From: UBA1731 sp045595285
GTDB lineage: Bacteria; Verrucomicrobiota; Kiritimatiellia; RFP12; UBA1067
Length of the DNA: 64,000 nt
NCBI GenBank assembly: GCA_045595285.1
Contig: JAZOAC010000138.1
Span: 5,074-69,073 of the forward strand
Direction: 5' to 3'
A model generated the notes under the pieces. The model was not told where the DNA came from. It did not search any database and worked only from the letters and a program-made list of their open reading frames with translations. A program made the position numbers and the translations under genes. Every line of letters starts with the position of its first letter. The stretch's first letter is position 1. Positions 44,417 to 54,100 of this stretch are shown piece after piece.

Positions 44417-47400
44417 TCAGAGTTCCGTCTTGGCCTGGTTGATCGCATTCTGCACTGCGGTCTTGGCCTTGCCGTTCGGATAGATGTCGAGATACGTCTC
44501 GCCGTACTTCACGACGCGGGCGGCGAATTCCTTCCTGTCCTCCATGTGCGGAATGAGTTTCGCCATGAGAGGAAGCGCGCTTGCGTAGCAGCGCTCGAGA
44601 TTCTTGAGCTGCTTGGGCGTCATCTTGGAGACAGGGTGATTGTCATCGGGCTCATGAGCCTGCAGGAACGCCTGATAGCCGCCGACCGCCAGACGCATCG
44701 TCTCAAGCGCCTCTTCCTTGAGCTGCATCGTCTCCTCAGCCTCCATCTTGCGGACATACACGCCCGCAGACTCGAGGGCAAGCTCATCCTCCATCTCAGG
44801 ACGGAACTGTCGCACCTTCTTGACCGCACCGATGGCGGCGTTGAAGAACTTGCGGCGGAGATTGTTGTCGCGTTCGCGGCGGCCCTCCTCGGATGCGACT
44901 TCGATGAGCATCATGTACGCGTCCACGACAACGGCGTTGCGGGGATTCTTCTCGATGAACCGATCGAGCGCTTCGTGCGCCTCAGTGATGCGGCCTGCAC
45001 CATAGAGAGCCTTCGCCTCGCCAAGCTGCGCCCTGGCCTCGTAGTGCGCTGCGTTCGGCTTGCCCTTGGCAATGTCCGCAACCTTCTGGTATAGCATCTG
45101 GGCCGTGTCGTAGGCCTTGAAGTCGACAAGTGCGGCTCCCGCATCGAGAAACTGCTTGGGCGTATAGTTGCCGGAAGTCCTGAGCATCTGCTCGTACTGC
45201 TCAACAGCCTCAGCCTTGCGCCCCATGCTCATGAGGGCCTTCGCAAAGAACGGAACGGAGTTCTTGGCCTCCTCGGACTCGGGAAACTCCTTGGCGAGAC
45301 GCTCGAACGCACCCTTGGACTTCGTCGCATCGCCCATGGCCGTATAGACGGTGCCGAGCATGACGAGCGCCTGCGGCGCATACCGCCCCTTCGGAGCGGA
45401 CTCCATGTACGACTCATAGCACTTCGCCGCCTGCTTCAGGAACGCGCTCACGTCGAATTTGCCAATCGGATGCTGGAGACGCTGCCAGGTATCGCCCTCA
45501 AGGAAATGCGCCTGCTCACGTGCAAGGCCCAGTTTCTTCTTGTCTGCAGACGAGGTAAGCGGAGATTCAATGCCTGCGGTCGCGTCCTTAACCAACGCGC
45601 GGAAGTTCTTCACTGCGGAAAGGATGAAATTGGCGGCGAGCTTGTTGGACTCCGCCTTCGCCTCCTCCACCGTATTCGTTCCGGCCGCCTCGTAGAGCGC
45701 GAAACCGCGGTTCCTTTCGAGCACTGCGAGAGAAAGGCGCGCGCTCACACGGTCCATAACCATCTTCGACGCTTCAAGATACTGCTTGAGATACTCGATC
45801 TGTCCGTCGATGTCATCCTGCTTGCCACGGCATGCAGACATCATCTGAAGCGCCTGCACGCGATAGGTGGAGTTGGAATACTGGGCGAGCACCGTGTTGA
45901 AATAATGGGCGGCCTGATCGTAATCTTCGGCCTTGTATGCGGCGCCGCCGAGAGACATCGCCATCTGCGCGGCCTGATAGTGCGTGGGATAGAGACGGAA
46001 ATAGGAATCGTAGAGCTTCTGGCTCTGGGCACGGCTGCCGTTCAGCGTCTCACGGGCGGCAAGACGGAGCACATTGTCCCCCGCCGTGCGCGTCCACTTC
46101 TCGTTGAGGCCGGAGAAGCGCTCGGCGAAATAGCCTTCGATCGCATCGACGTCGCAGCGGAGCGAGGCTTTGGCCTTGGCGTCGCGTTCGGCCTTCCAGA
46201 CCTCAAAGACGCTCTCAGCAAGTTTGAATACCGCATCCAGCGAATTCTCCGTCTCGGGATAAAGGGCCAGCACTTCATGGTACGCCTTCACGGCATCGGA
46301 CCAGCGCGCCTCACGATAGGCGGCATTGGCGGCCTTGAACTGCATCTTGCGGACATTGTCGATCTGCGCGGCGGTGATGTTCGTCTTGACGTCCTTCTTG
46401 AACATGTCCTTGACGAGTTTCTTGATCTCCTCAGCCAATTCGCCGGCGGACGCCGCCCATGTCGATTCGGGGTACTTAACGAACACGTTGATCGCATGGT
46501 TGAACGCACCTGCGCCATTGCGCTTCCCGCCTTCCTTGACGCCAAATAGGAGGTCTGCGATCTTGGCCTTGTCCGGCTTCTTCCCCTCCAGTTCCTTGCC
46601 GACCTCCTTCCAGAGCATCTCTGCGAGCAGATAGCGGCAACTGGGCATCGGGGACTGGCGGATCAACCCCTGTGATCCATCAGGGTCAAGCTGAAGAAGC
46701 TGGTTGTGGATGTCCTGAAGCTGGGGAAGGTATTCGTTGACGAGCTCCTGTGCGCGGGCGATGTTGCCCTGAGCCATCTCAACATGGGCCTTGAGGGAGA
46801 CGGCACGGCCGTACACAAGGATGAGATCGCTCATCCAAAGCATGCGGTCTGCACGCATCGATGCTTTCTTGATGTAGCCCGCGCGCTTCTTCGCATCTTT
46901 CGTATCGGCGGCGAGCTGCAGGCAGAGTTCAGTCTCCTCCGTGGCGAACACGGCCCACACGTCATCTTTGAGCGGAAGCTTGAGCAGGCCGTCATACACA
47001 GCGATGGACTGATCGAACTTCTTTTCGGAACGGAGGATCTGGATCCACGTATAGGCCGCCTCCTGATAGAAGCTCATGAGCTCTTTCGTGGGCACCGGCA
47101 CGCCCTTGAAGAACTCGTCGTACAGCTTGCGGCACTCGGGAAGCTTCTGGCGCGCATAGTACGCATTTGCCATGGCGATCGTGAGAGCCCAATATTCGGG
47201 CGAACCCTTTTTCTTCTTGGCGAGTACAGCCTTCACCTCATCGAAATGCCCGAGACGCAGATGCCCCTGCTGCTCCAGCACCTCGAGACGTGCGGAAAGG
47301 ACAGGCCAGTTCTCGCGGGCCTTCACGATCACAGGAGCCGCGAGGTCGGGCATGTTGGCGTCGATCAACGCCATTATGAACGCGCACTCGGCATCCATCG

Positions 47401-47545
47401 CCTCCTGCTCAGCGGCGGGAATCGCCTCCACGGCAGGCTTATTGTCATCCTCGGCCGCAGCATTTGGAGCCGCAGTCTGAGCGGTAGCAAAACCGGCGAA
47501 TGCAAACGCCGCGAACGCAAAAACTGGAAATCTGGAAAATCTCAT
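44417..47545 (-). CDS. Large periplasmic tetratricopeptide-repeat protein
   Basis: 1042 residues. A signal peptide (RFSRFPVFAFAAFAFAGFATA) is followed by many TPR or Sel1-like helical repeats along the whole length, for example YPESTWAASAGELAEEI, YPTHYQAAQMAMSLGGAAYKAEDYDQAAHYFN and APQALVMLGTVYTAMGDATKSKGAFERLAKEFPES. Proteins of this type are cotranscribed with ExbB/ExbD in PVC bacteria and probably form a scaffold in the periplasm. The ATG at 47545 is chosen because TATAAT ends 7 nt upstream; an ATG at 47554 lies inside that box and cannot be used by the same transcript. Confidence 0.88.
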   Translation of the reverse strand: MRFSRFPVFAFAAFAFAGFATAQTAAPNAAAEDDNKPAVEAIPAAEQEAMDAECAFIMALIDANMPDLAAPVIVKARENWPVLSARLEVLEQQGHLRLGHFDEVKAVLAKKKKGSPEYWALTIAMANAYYARQKLPECRKLYDEFFKGVPVPTKELMSFYQEAAYTWIQILRSEKKFDQSIAVYDGLLKLPLKDDVWAVFATEETELCLQLAADTKDAKKRAGYIKKASMRADRMLWMSDLILVYGRAVSLKAHVEMAQGNIARAQELVNEYLPQLQDIHNQLLQLDPDGSQGLIRQSPMPSCRYLLAEMLWKEVGKELEGKKPDKAKIADLLFGVKEGGKRNGAGAFNHAINVFVKYPESTWAASAGELAEEIKKLVKDMFKKDVKTNITAAQIDNVRKMQFKAANAAYREARWSDAVKAYHEVLALYPETENSLDAVFKLAESVFEVWKAERDAKAKASLRCDVDAIEGYFAERFSGLNEKWTRTAGDNVLRLAARETLNGSRAQSQKLYDSYFRLYPTHYQAAQMAMSLGGAAYKAEDYDQAAHYFNTVLAQYSNSTYRVQALQMMSACRGKQDDIDGQIEYLKQYLEASKMVMDRVSARLSLAVLERNRGFALYEAAGTNTVEEAKAESNKLAANFILSAVKNFRALVKDATAGIESPLTSSADKKKLGLAREQAHFLEGDTWQRLQHPIGKFDVSAFLKQAAKCYESYMESAPKGRYAPQALVMLGTVYTAMGDATKSKGAFERLAKEFPESEEAKNSVPFFAKALMSMGRKAEAVEQYEQMLRTSGNYTPKQFLDAGAALVDFKAYDTAQMLYQKVADIAKGKPNAAHYEARAQLGEAKALYGAGRITEAHEALDRFIEKNPRNAVVVDAYMMLIEVASEEGRRERDNNLRRKFFNAAIGAVKKVRQFRPEMEDELALESAGVYVRKMEAEETMQLKEEALETMRLAVGGYQAFLQAHEPDDNHPVSKMTPKQLKNLERCYASALPLMAKLIPHMEDRKEFAARVVKYGETYLDIYPNGKAKTAVQNAINQAKTEL

Positions 47546-47552
47546 GGAGCGC

Positions 47553-47581
47553 ATTATACGAAAAAGCCTTTTTGTGTGCAA
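47553..47581 (-). promoter_or_regulatory. Promoter of the TPR-ExbB-ExbD operon, predicted leaderless
   Basis: Minus strand TTGCAC (47581-47576), 17 nt, TATAAT (47558-47553), then 7 nt to the ATG at 47545. It lies back to back with the promoter of the plus-strand gene at 47643. Confidence 0.65.
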
Positions 47582-47626
47582 TACCATTTAACCAACAAAA
47601 TGGAATGACTTGATTGTTGCCCTTTG

Positions 47627-47635
47627 TGGTATAAT
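47627..47635 (+). promoter_or_regulatory. Extended -10 promoter of the 47,643 gene, predicted leaderless
   Basis: TGGTATAAT (hexamer 47630-47635), then AGCGCAC and the ATG at 47643. A transcription start 7-8 nt past the hexamer would coincide with the start codon. Confidence 0.65.
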
Positions 47636-47642
47636 AGCGCAC

Positions 47643-48266
47643 ATGTCACAGGAATGGAACATCAGGAGCCGCGGACACGTGTGCTCGATCTGCGAGAAGC
47701 CGTTGGTGGACAAGGCTCCGGTGGTGAGCGTGCTTCACGAACTGCCGGATGGTTACGAACGTCTGGACTGCCACCCTGAATGCTGGAAGACCTCTCCGCG
47801 CGACTGGGAGCCGTTCAGTTCCTGGGAGGGCGTGTATGCCGCCCCGACTCCGCCAGACAGGAAGGAGACGCTCAAGAAAGAAACAGCGGACGAACTCCTC
47901 CGCCACCTGATCTCCCTCGACGATCCGGCAATGAAGAACGTCGTGTACGTGCTTGCCGTCATGCTCGAACGTTCAAAGATCCTAGTCGAACGCGACGCCA
48001 AGGAACAGCCTGACCGCACCATCATTCGCATCTACGAACACCGCCGTACGGGCGAATCGTTCATTGTACTCGATCCGCGCATCAGGCTCGAAAATCTCGG
48101 CGACGTGCAGACAGAGGTCGTTGCCCTTCTCTCCGGAACAAAGACCCTTGGCGAAGTGTCTCAAGCCAAGGAGTCTGAAGAAGCCCCTGCTGCGCCGCAG
48201 AATGCCTCCATACAGGAAACCGAGGCCGGGCCTCATACGGAACAGCCTCCCGCTCCCGCCGAGTGA
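47643..48266 (+). CDS. Hypothetical protein with an N-terminal zinc-ribbon-like motif
   Basis: 207 residues starting MSQEWNIRSRGHVC. Cysteines at CSICEKP and, about 25 residues later, LDCHPECW form a CxxC...C(H)xxxC pattern suggesting a zinc site. The middle (about 75-125, RKETLKKETADELLRHL, NVVYVLAVMLERSKIL) is helical. The last 50 residues are low-complexity Glu/Ala/Pro. No family recognised. The ORF extends 11 codons upstream, but the promoter and ATG position support 47643. It overlaps hemW by GTGA at its stop. Confidence 0.7.
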   Translation: MSQEWNIRSRGHVCSICEKPLVDKAPVVSVLHELPDGYERLDCHPECWKTSPRDWEPFSSWEGVYAAPTPPDRKETLKKETADELLRHLISLDDPAMKNVVYVLAVMLERSKILVERDAKEQPDRTIIRIYEHRRTGESFIVLDPRIRLENLGDVQTEVVALLSGTKTLGEVSQAKESEEAPAAPQNASIQETEAGPHTEQPPAPAE

Positions 48267-49315
48267 ACCTCTATCTGCATTTTCCGTTCTGCCGCAGCAA
48301 ATGCGCGTACTGCGCATTGCATTCCCGCGCAGGCGAACCGGAGTCCGAACGGCGCGCATACGTAAAGCGTCTCGCCGCAGACCTCGACAGGCATTTCAGA
48401 AACTGCGGCGGCAAACCGCTCTCGACGCTATACTTCGGCGGCGGCACTCCCGCCCTGTGCGACCTTTCCCCGGTTCTGGATACAGTCGGAAGGCAGATGA
48501 AATCCGGACAGTTCGAATTCACGGTGGAGCTGAATCCGCTCGACGTATCGCCCGGTCTTCTGTCGAAACTCCGCAGCGGCGGCGTGAACCGCATTTCAAT
48601 GGGCGTGCAGAGTTTCGACGACAGTGTGCTGAGATCCATGGGACGTCTCCACTGCGCAGATCAGGCACGAAACGCGTGGCGCATGATCCGGGATGCCGGG
48701 TTTGACAATGCCGGCATCGACCTCATCTGCGGATGGCCGGAATGCGGCATGGGCACCGCACCCTCCGGAGCCTGGTCGCGCACACTGGACGCCGCCGCTT
48801 CTCTCTCACCAGACCACTGCAGCGTCTATACGCTCATATTGGAGCCGGGGACGCGTCTTGCCCGCGATGTAGATGAAGGAAGGATATCGCTGCCGTCCGA
48901 CGATATCGCACTCTCCGAACTCGCAGAGGCAGAACGAATCCTTGGAGGAGCCGGTCTTGAACGCTACGAAATCTCAAGTTTCTCAAAACCGGGAAAGGAG
49001 TGCCGGCACAATCTTGCCGTCTGGAGGGGAGAAGACTACACCGGCATAGGGGAAGGCGCCTGCAGTCGCGAGGGGAACGCCGTTTCGCGGACGATATTCC
49101 GTCTGCGACTTCTCAAGGAGGGATTCTCGCCTGAGTCCGCAGCAGCCGACTTCCCGGAACTTGCGCCGCGTGTCGACGAATGGAACGAAACGCTCGGCCG
49201 CTTCACTGAAGAGGGGCTGCTCACCGCATCACGCACCGACAGCACCGCGACAACATACCGACTCACGCCTCGCGGAACGGAAGTGTGCGACACGATCCTT
49301 GCGGAACTGGTCTAG
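48263..49315 (+). CDS. hemW: Radical-SAM protein HemW (coproporphyrinogen III oxidase-like, heme chaperone)
   Basis: 350 residues. It starts with GTG at 48263, overlapping the preceding TGA (GTGA). The radical-SAM motif FCRSKCAYCALHS is followed by LYFGGGTPAL, ELNPLDVS, RISMGVQSFDD, GIDLICGWP and YTLILEPGTRL, then the HemN C-domain (about 245-345, with RHNLAVWRGEDYTGIGEGA). Its length and the short N-terminus fit HemW rather than HemN. The last 4 nt overlap larE on the opposite strand. Confidence 0.9.
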   Translation: MNLYLHFPFCRSKCAYCALHSRAGEPESERRAYVKRLAADLDRHFRNCGGKPLSTLYFGGGTPALCDLSPVLDTVGRQMKSGQFEFTVELNPLDVSPGLLSKLRSGGVNRISMGVQSFDDSVLRSMGRLHCADQARNAWRMIRDAGFDNAGIDLICGWPECGMGTAPSGAWSRTLDAAASLSPDHCSVYTLILEPGTRLARDVDEGRISLPSDDIALSELAEAERILGGAGLERYEISSFSKPGKECRHNLAVWRGEDYTGIGEGACSREGNAVSRTIFRLRLLKEGFSPESAAADFPELAPRVDEWNETLGRFTEEGLLTASRTDSTATTYRLTPRGTEVCDTILAELV

Positions 49316-50124
49316 ACGTTGGCGGCAATCCGTTCGTTCAGACTTCCGGTGCGGTATCCCTGAAGGTCCAAGGCGACATACACGAACCCCAGCCCTTTCA
49401 AGGCGGAGACTATCTTCTCCCGATTCTCCAGTGCGGATGCAAGCGAATCCGGCTCGACCTCGATGCGGGCGATGTCTCCATGTATGCGCACCCGCACCTG
49501 ACGGAAACCAGCGTCTCGCAGATAATCCTCGGCTCTCTCGACCATGCCGAGCCTTTCGGGCGTAATCCTCTCGCCATACGGAAACCGCGAGGCCAGACAC
49601 GCAAACGAAGGCTTGTCTGCCGTGGGGAGCCCCATCTTAAGCGAAAGTGCTCGTATCTCACGTTTCGTGAAACCACAGACACGGAGCGGACTCTGTATGC
49701 CCAACTCGGCAACGGCCTTGAGCCCCGGACGGTAGTCGCCCAGGTCATCGACGTTGCTGCCTTCACAGACGACAGTCATTCCTTCTGCGGCGGCGGACTG
49801 CAGCATCATCCTGAACAGCCCGAGTTTGCAGATGTAGCACCGATCCGGCAAATTCGCGGCAAAACCTTCAATGGACAATTCACCGCCTTCCACCATCAAC
49901 TGCCTCACATCCTCTTTTCTGCAGAACGCCGCCGCCTCGGCAAACTCCCGTTCTGGGAATATGCACGACCGCACGGTAACGGCGATGCACCTCTCCCCCA
50001 GAACATCATGAGCAATCTTAAGAAGAAACGTGGAATCCACCCCACCGGAAAACGCCACGGCAACGCTGCCATATTCCCTCAGCAGCTCTCTGAGCCGATT
50101 TAATTTGCCATGAATCTCACTCAT
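49312..50124 (-). CDS. larE: ATP-dependent sacrificial sulfur transferase LarE
   Basis: 270 residues. A PP-loop ATPase that donates its own cysteine sulfur to build the nickel-pincer cofactor of lactate racemase. It shows VAFSGGVDSTFLLKIA (PP-loop), CYICKLGLF, EGSNVDDLGDYRPGL and the sacrificial-cysteine region KPSFACLASRFPYGERIT. The ATG at 50124 is the family start (MSEIHGKLNRLRELL). larA, larB and larC are not in the window, so either they lie elsewhere or this serves another NPN-dependent racemase/epimerase. Confidence 0.92.
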   Translation of the reverse strand: MSEIHGKLNRLRELLREYGSVAVAFSGGVDSTFLLKIAHDVLGERCIAVTVRSCIFPEREFAEAAAFCRKEDVRQLMVEGGELSIEGFAANLPDRCYICKLGLFRMMLQSAAAEGMTVVCEGSNVDDLGDYRPGLKAVAELGIQSPLRVCGFTKREIRALSLKMGLPTADKPSFACLASRFPYGERITPERLGMVERAEDYLRDAGFRQVRVRIHGDIARIEVEPDSLASALENREKIVSALKGLGFVYVALDLQGYRTGSLNERIAANV

Positions 50125-50153
50125 ACTTTTTCTCTGACATGAACATCTTCTTT

Positions 50154-50178
50154 GCGTCCGAAGCGGAGTGACGGACGC
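50154..50178 (-). promoter_or_regulatory. Hairpin in the larE leader
   Basis: GCGTCCG/CGGACGC, a perfect 7-bp stem, 30 nt upstream of the larE ATG. It could influence larE translation or mRNA stability. No known riboswitch recognised. Confidence 0.35.
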
Positions 50179-50182
50179 GAAT

Positions 50183-50212
50183 AAGGTATCATGAGCTGAT
50201 TCCATTTGTCAA
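50183..50212 (-). promoter_or_regulatory. Possible promoter of larE
   Basis: Minus strand perfect -35 TTGACA (50212-50207) with a weak -10 TACCTT 18 nt downstream (50188-50183). The rest of the 239-nt gap between larE and kduD contains a TCCCCT/AGGGGA stem (50220-50235) and, 11 nt after the kduD stop, a CAGACA/TGTCTG stem (50338-50352). Confidence 0.4.
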
Positions 50213-50363
50213 TCCTGTATCCCCTCAAAAGGGGAACGGGAACCAATATTGAGTCGCCATATCGGTGATGGGATTCAGGCAAATGACGTAATCGACCACC
50301 CTGGATACGCACATACGACCACAGGCAGATCTTTTCGCAGACAGGGTGTCTGGAGCAAGCGCA

Positions 50364-51056
50364 TCATCTGGCGAGCCAGCCGCCGTCGACCGGCAGCACG
50401 ACGCCATGCACGTAGTCCGCCGCCGGGGAGCAGAGAAACACGCACGCGCCTGCGATGTCCGAGGCCTCGCCCCAGCGTCCTGCCGGGATGCGCTCGAGGA
50501 TCTGGCGCGAACGCACCGGGTCCGCCCGGAGCGCGGCGGTGTTGTCGGTCGCGATGTAGCCGGGCGCGATGGCGTTCACGTTCACGCCCTTCGACGACCA
50601 CTCGTTCGCGAGCGCCTTGGTGAGCTGCCCGACGGCGCCCTTCGACGCCGCATAGCCAGGAACCGTAATGCCGCCCTGGAACGTGAGGAGCGAAGCGGTG
50701 AACACGATCTTGCCGTATCCGCGCTTGACCATGTCCTTGCCGAACTCACGGGCGAGGATGAACTGCGAATTGATGTTCACGTTCATGACCTTGTCCCAGT
50801 ATTCATCCGGATGCTCCGCCGCGGGCGTGCGGAGAATCGTACCCGCGTTGTTCACGAGAATGTCGATCTGATGTTCATTCTTCACCTTCTCGATGAAGGC
50901 ATAGACCGCCGCGCGGTCGGTGAGATCGCATTCCGCGGAACTGGTGCGGATGACCTTTGCTCCGGCTTCTTCAAGCGCATCGGCCATAGCCTTGCCGATA
51001 CCGCGGTTGGAACCTGTGACGAGCGCCGTCTTTCCTGAAAGATCGTATGTAATCAT
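50364..51056 (-). CDS. kduD: 2-deoxy-D-gluconate 3-dehydrogenase KduD (SDR)
   Basis: 230 residues, about 20 shorter than usual. Reduces 3-deoxy-D-glycero-2,5-hexodiulosonate (the KduI product) to 2-keto-3-deoxygluconate in the cytoplasm. The Rossmann motif is ALVTGSNRGIG; NNAGT, the catalytic pair in VPGYAASKGA, and the KduD-typical NVNAIAPGYIATDNTAALRADP, RIPAGRWG and VDGGWLAR are all present. The missing residues lie after the second strand (IRTSSAECDLTD), where NAD(P) specificity is set. No signal peptide. It lies 13 nt after the heparinase-like gene; the spacer is a C/A-rich repeat without a ribosome binding site. Confidence 0.9.
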   Translation of the reverse strand: MITYDLSGKTALVTGSNRGIGKAMADALEEAGAKVIRTSSAECDLTDRAAVYAFIEKVKNEHQIDILVNNAGTILRTPAAEHPDEYWDKVMNVNINSQFILAREFGKDMVKRGYGKIVFTASLLTFQGGITVPGYAASKGAVGQLTKALANEWSSKGVNVNAIAPGYIATDNTAALRADPVRSRQILERIPAGRWGEASDIAGACVFLCSPAADYVHGVVLPVDGGWLAR

Positions 51057-51059
51057 AAT

Positions 51060-51102
51060 GGTTGGGGTGTTAGGGGTTAGGGTTGTTAGGGGTTTGGGTT
51101 GA
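51060..51102 (-). repeat. Telomere-like imperfect CCCTAA repeat at the lyase-kduD junction
   Basis: The plus strand reads GTTAGGGG, TTAGGG and GTTAGGGG with variants (GTTGGGGT, GTTTGGGTT); the minus strand is C4TAAC-like. It encodes the last residues of the lyase (TQTPNNPNP and stop at 51070) and fills the spacer to kduD. No other copy of this unit was noticed in the window. Confidence 0.75.
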
Positions 51103-54100
51103 AGACGTACAAGCGGAGACTGACGCATAGGGCCTTAGTTTTGTCGTAAACGTCCGTTCTTTTCCGCGCGGCGCGGTGACGAACACCGTCGTCGCGGGAT
51201 GCACGGTAAGATCGTTGCGCCCGACAAACCATCCGGCCAGAGAAGGCGTCTTGCGCCCCGTCGCCTTCGACACCGAAAGTCTGGCGTCACCGTCGAACAT
51301 CATCTCAAGCGCCCATTTCCGTCCGGCGCCGTATGTCGCGTTCAGACTGCGTCCATCCGCCGAAATGGCGACGTTGGTCGTATCAAGGTGAAAAAGAAGC
51401 GTATATTCATGCTCGTTGCCGTCCACGCTCGTCGCACAGTCCGTCACCGTGAAGGTCTCGGACATCCGGTCGAAGCGGATATCGCGACGATGCCGCGCAA
51501 GACGGCGCTCCTGCGGGCCGAACCCCTGATCATACACGCCGAATGCCGCATCCCCGTCGGAGGTCGACACCCATCCCGCTTCAATAGGCTCCGTCATCTT
51601 CACAGGATCATTGCGGACCTGTCCAAGTCCATCGACAAGAAGCGTGTTGTGGGCGTGGGCGGAACGCGCATACGACCTGAAATCGGAGCGCTCGTACTGT
51701 CCGCCCCCATCGTCGAACACAAGTTCCTCTCCGCCTTTCCACATCGTGAACGCAAGCTTGTCCTGATGTTTGTGCGCCATTCCAAGCGGACCCACGTCGA
51801 ACGCAAGGTACGCCGCATCGGGCGTCCAGCCGCCGCGCATCACGGCAAAGCCCGCATAAGGCAAAAAACGCGATGGCGTCTCTCCCGCCGGAGGCCGGCC
51901 TTCAAGCCCCTTGCTCAATGCCCATCGGAAATCCTCGCGGTCGGGGAATACGGCAAGCGCATTGCGCATTACGGCGGATACCGGAACGGTAAAGCAGTCA
52001 TTGAACCGTGGCTGCACAAATCCGGGCGTCATCATCGCAAGAGGACCTTCTGCGCCGCGGCAGAGAAGGTCCCTGAACACCGGCGGCAGTTCTCCATCCC
52101 GCCCGTTGGCCGCCGCAAGGCGAAAGATGCGGGAGACCGTCGAGTAGAATACATTGTGGTAATCCGGAGAAAGTTCGTCATGCAGACCGTCTGGCAGAAG
52201 CTGTGCGCTGGCAGCGGCGGTGAAACGGCGCAGCGCTTCCGTGCGCATTGCCGCCGCATCCGGAAATTCAGGGAACTGCACTGCGAACACATAGGCGCCC
52301 GTCATCTCCATAAGCAGCCAATTGCCCTTCGTTCCGTGAGCAAGGAGATGTTTCGCCTGTGCGTGGGCACTGCGGACGAACGCAAGCAGTAGCTCGTCGG
52401 TGAAAGCCGGAGACTTGCGGAACGTCTCGAACGCGACACTCCAGGAACCAAGAAGGCGAAGTCCCTCCTCAATCGTGCGCCATGGCGATCCGACCGACCT
52501 GTACCCTTTTTCGGGCGGAACGCCGCCAGTCTGCGCCAACCAGTCCGAAAACTGCCGCACGAATGCGCGCGCGTATTTCTCGTCTCCCGTCTTGCGGTAC
52601 GCCTCGGCAAGCGCAAGCCAGAATGGCATGCGGTTCAGTTGCCAAGTCCATTCCGGGTTGAACGCCCCCCTCCCTTCGGTGGGATTGAACAGCCAGTCGA
52701 TCCTGTTCGAAGGGAATGACCACGGCACATTTACGACCATGACTTCGCCTGCCGCCGCACGGTCTGCGGCTGCCTGGCCTGGAGCGGCGTCATTTCCCCA
52801 AAAGCGCCCTAAAATACCGCGGCAGTCCGGGCGCGACCGGAAATGCGAAGCAGACGGAATCGGCTCGGCGACCGTGAAGGTCAGGGTGATCTCCGCCTCG
52901 GTTACGGGACTCTCGAATGCGAGTGAATGGCGTGTCGGCTCAATCTTCCCCGGATTTGATATGTGTTCGGAACTCCGCACGGTCCGTCCGCCCTTCGACA
53001 CCGAGACAGAGACGACAGGCGTACCGAACTTTTCTCCTGCAAATGTAGTGTACACCTCCTCGAATGCCGACGGCTTTGAGAACTTCACGGCGTCGGTAAC
53101 GGAAAACGCCTTCTTTGCACGGTCAAACCTGAATGTGCGCACCAGCGAAAGGAGGTGCGGCACTTCATACGCACCCGAAATGTCCAGAACGACGGTGTCA
53201 CATGCATCGGTAAACTCCTTCTTGAGGACTTTCGCCGCGAAATCTCGTCCATTGGACTGAAGTTTCCCGTCCACCACCGGTACCGGATGCGCATAGGAAT
53301 TGATGACCTTCGATTCGTAGCGGCGCGCAGAGAACGTCCGGGCCGTATACTCCTCGCCGCCAGGATCTCCGGAAAGAAGTTTGCCTTCGGAGACCAGATA
53401 ATAGGAACCTACATCGTTATGGTTGTGGAGCTCACCGTTGTGTCCGCCTTTGACGGCGACGGACATGTCCCTTCCGGCGCGCATCAGCCAAACCTGTCCA
53501 ACAGGGAACTCCGAACGGAGAGGCAAGGTTTCAACGCCATGTGAAGTTTTGCACGGGTGGCTCTTCGCCATTCCTAGCAATGATACGTACCGGTCAGTAT
53601 ATATGCCGGCAACTCCGTCTGCCGCCATGCCGAACGGGGATGCCTTTTCTGCTGCTCGGCAGGTAAGATCAGGCCAAACTCGGCGCACAAGCGCAAGATT
53701 TGCCGGGCTCGGCGCACCGCACCCGTCTGCGAACGACGGCGAAACTCCGTGTTCGAGCCGATATCCGTATGCATATTCCGCCGCCTTACGATAGATGGGC
53801 TCTTCGAAAATATCTATCTTTCCATCTGTCAGGTCACGCAGCGTCAGACCCAGCATCAGGAGGTGACCATATCCGTAGTTCCAATACCCCATTCCCTCTG
53901 AACAGTACCCATCAGCGGCAAAACCGCCCTTCGCGTAAAAACGAAGGCCCCGAAGTGCCCGCGCGACAAAGAACGCACGTTCACGAGGGTTGTCCAGCAG
54001 CGCGAGGGCGGTTGTGACGACATTGTCGTGACACACGGCGTTCCAGTTGTTTACGCCGCATATCCACCAGTTCAACAACGGATCACACCTCCTGCGGACA

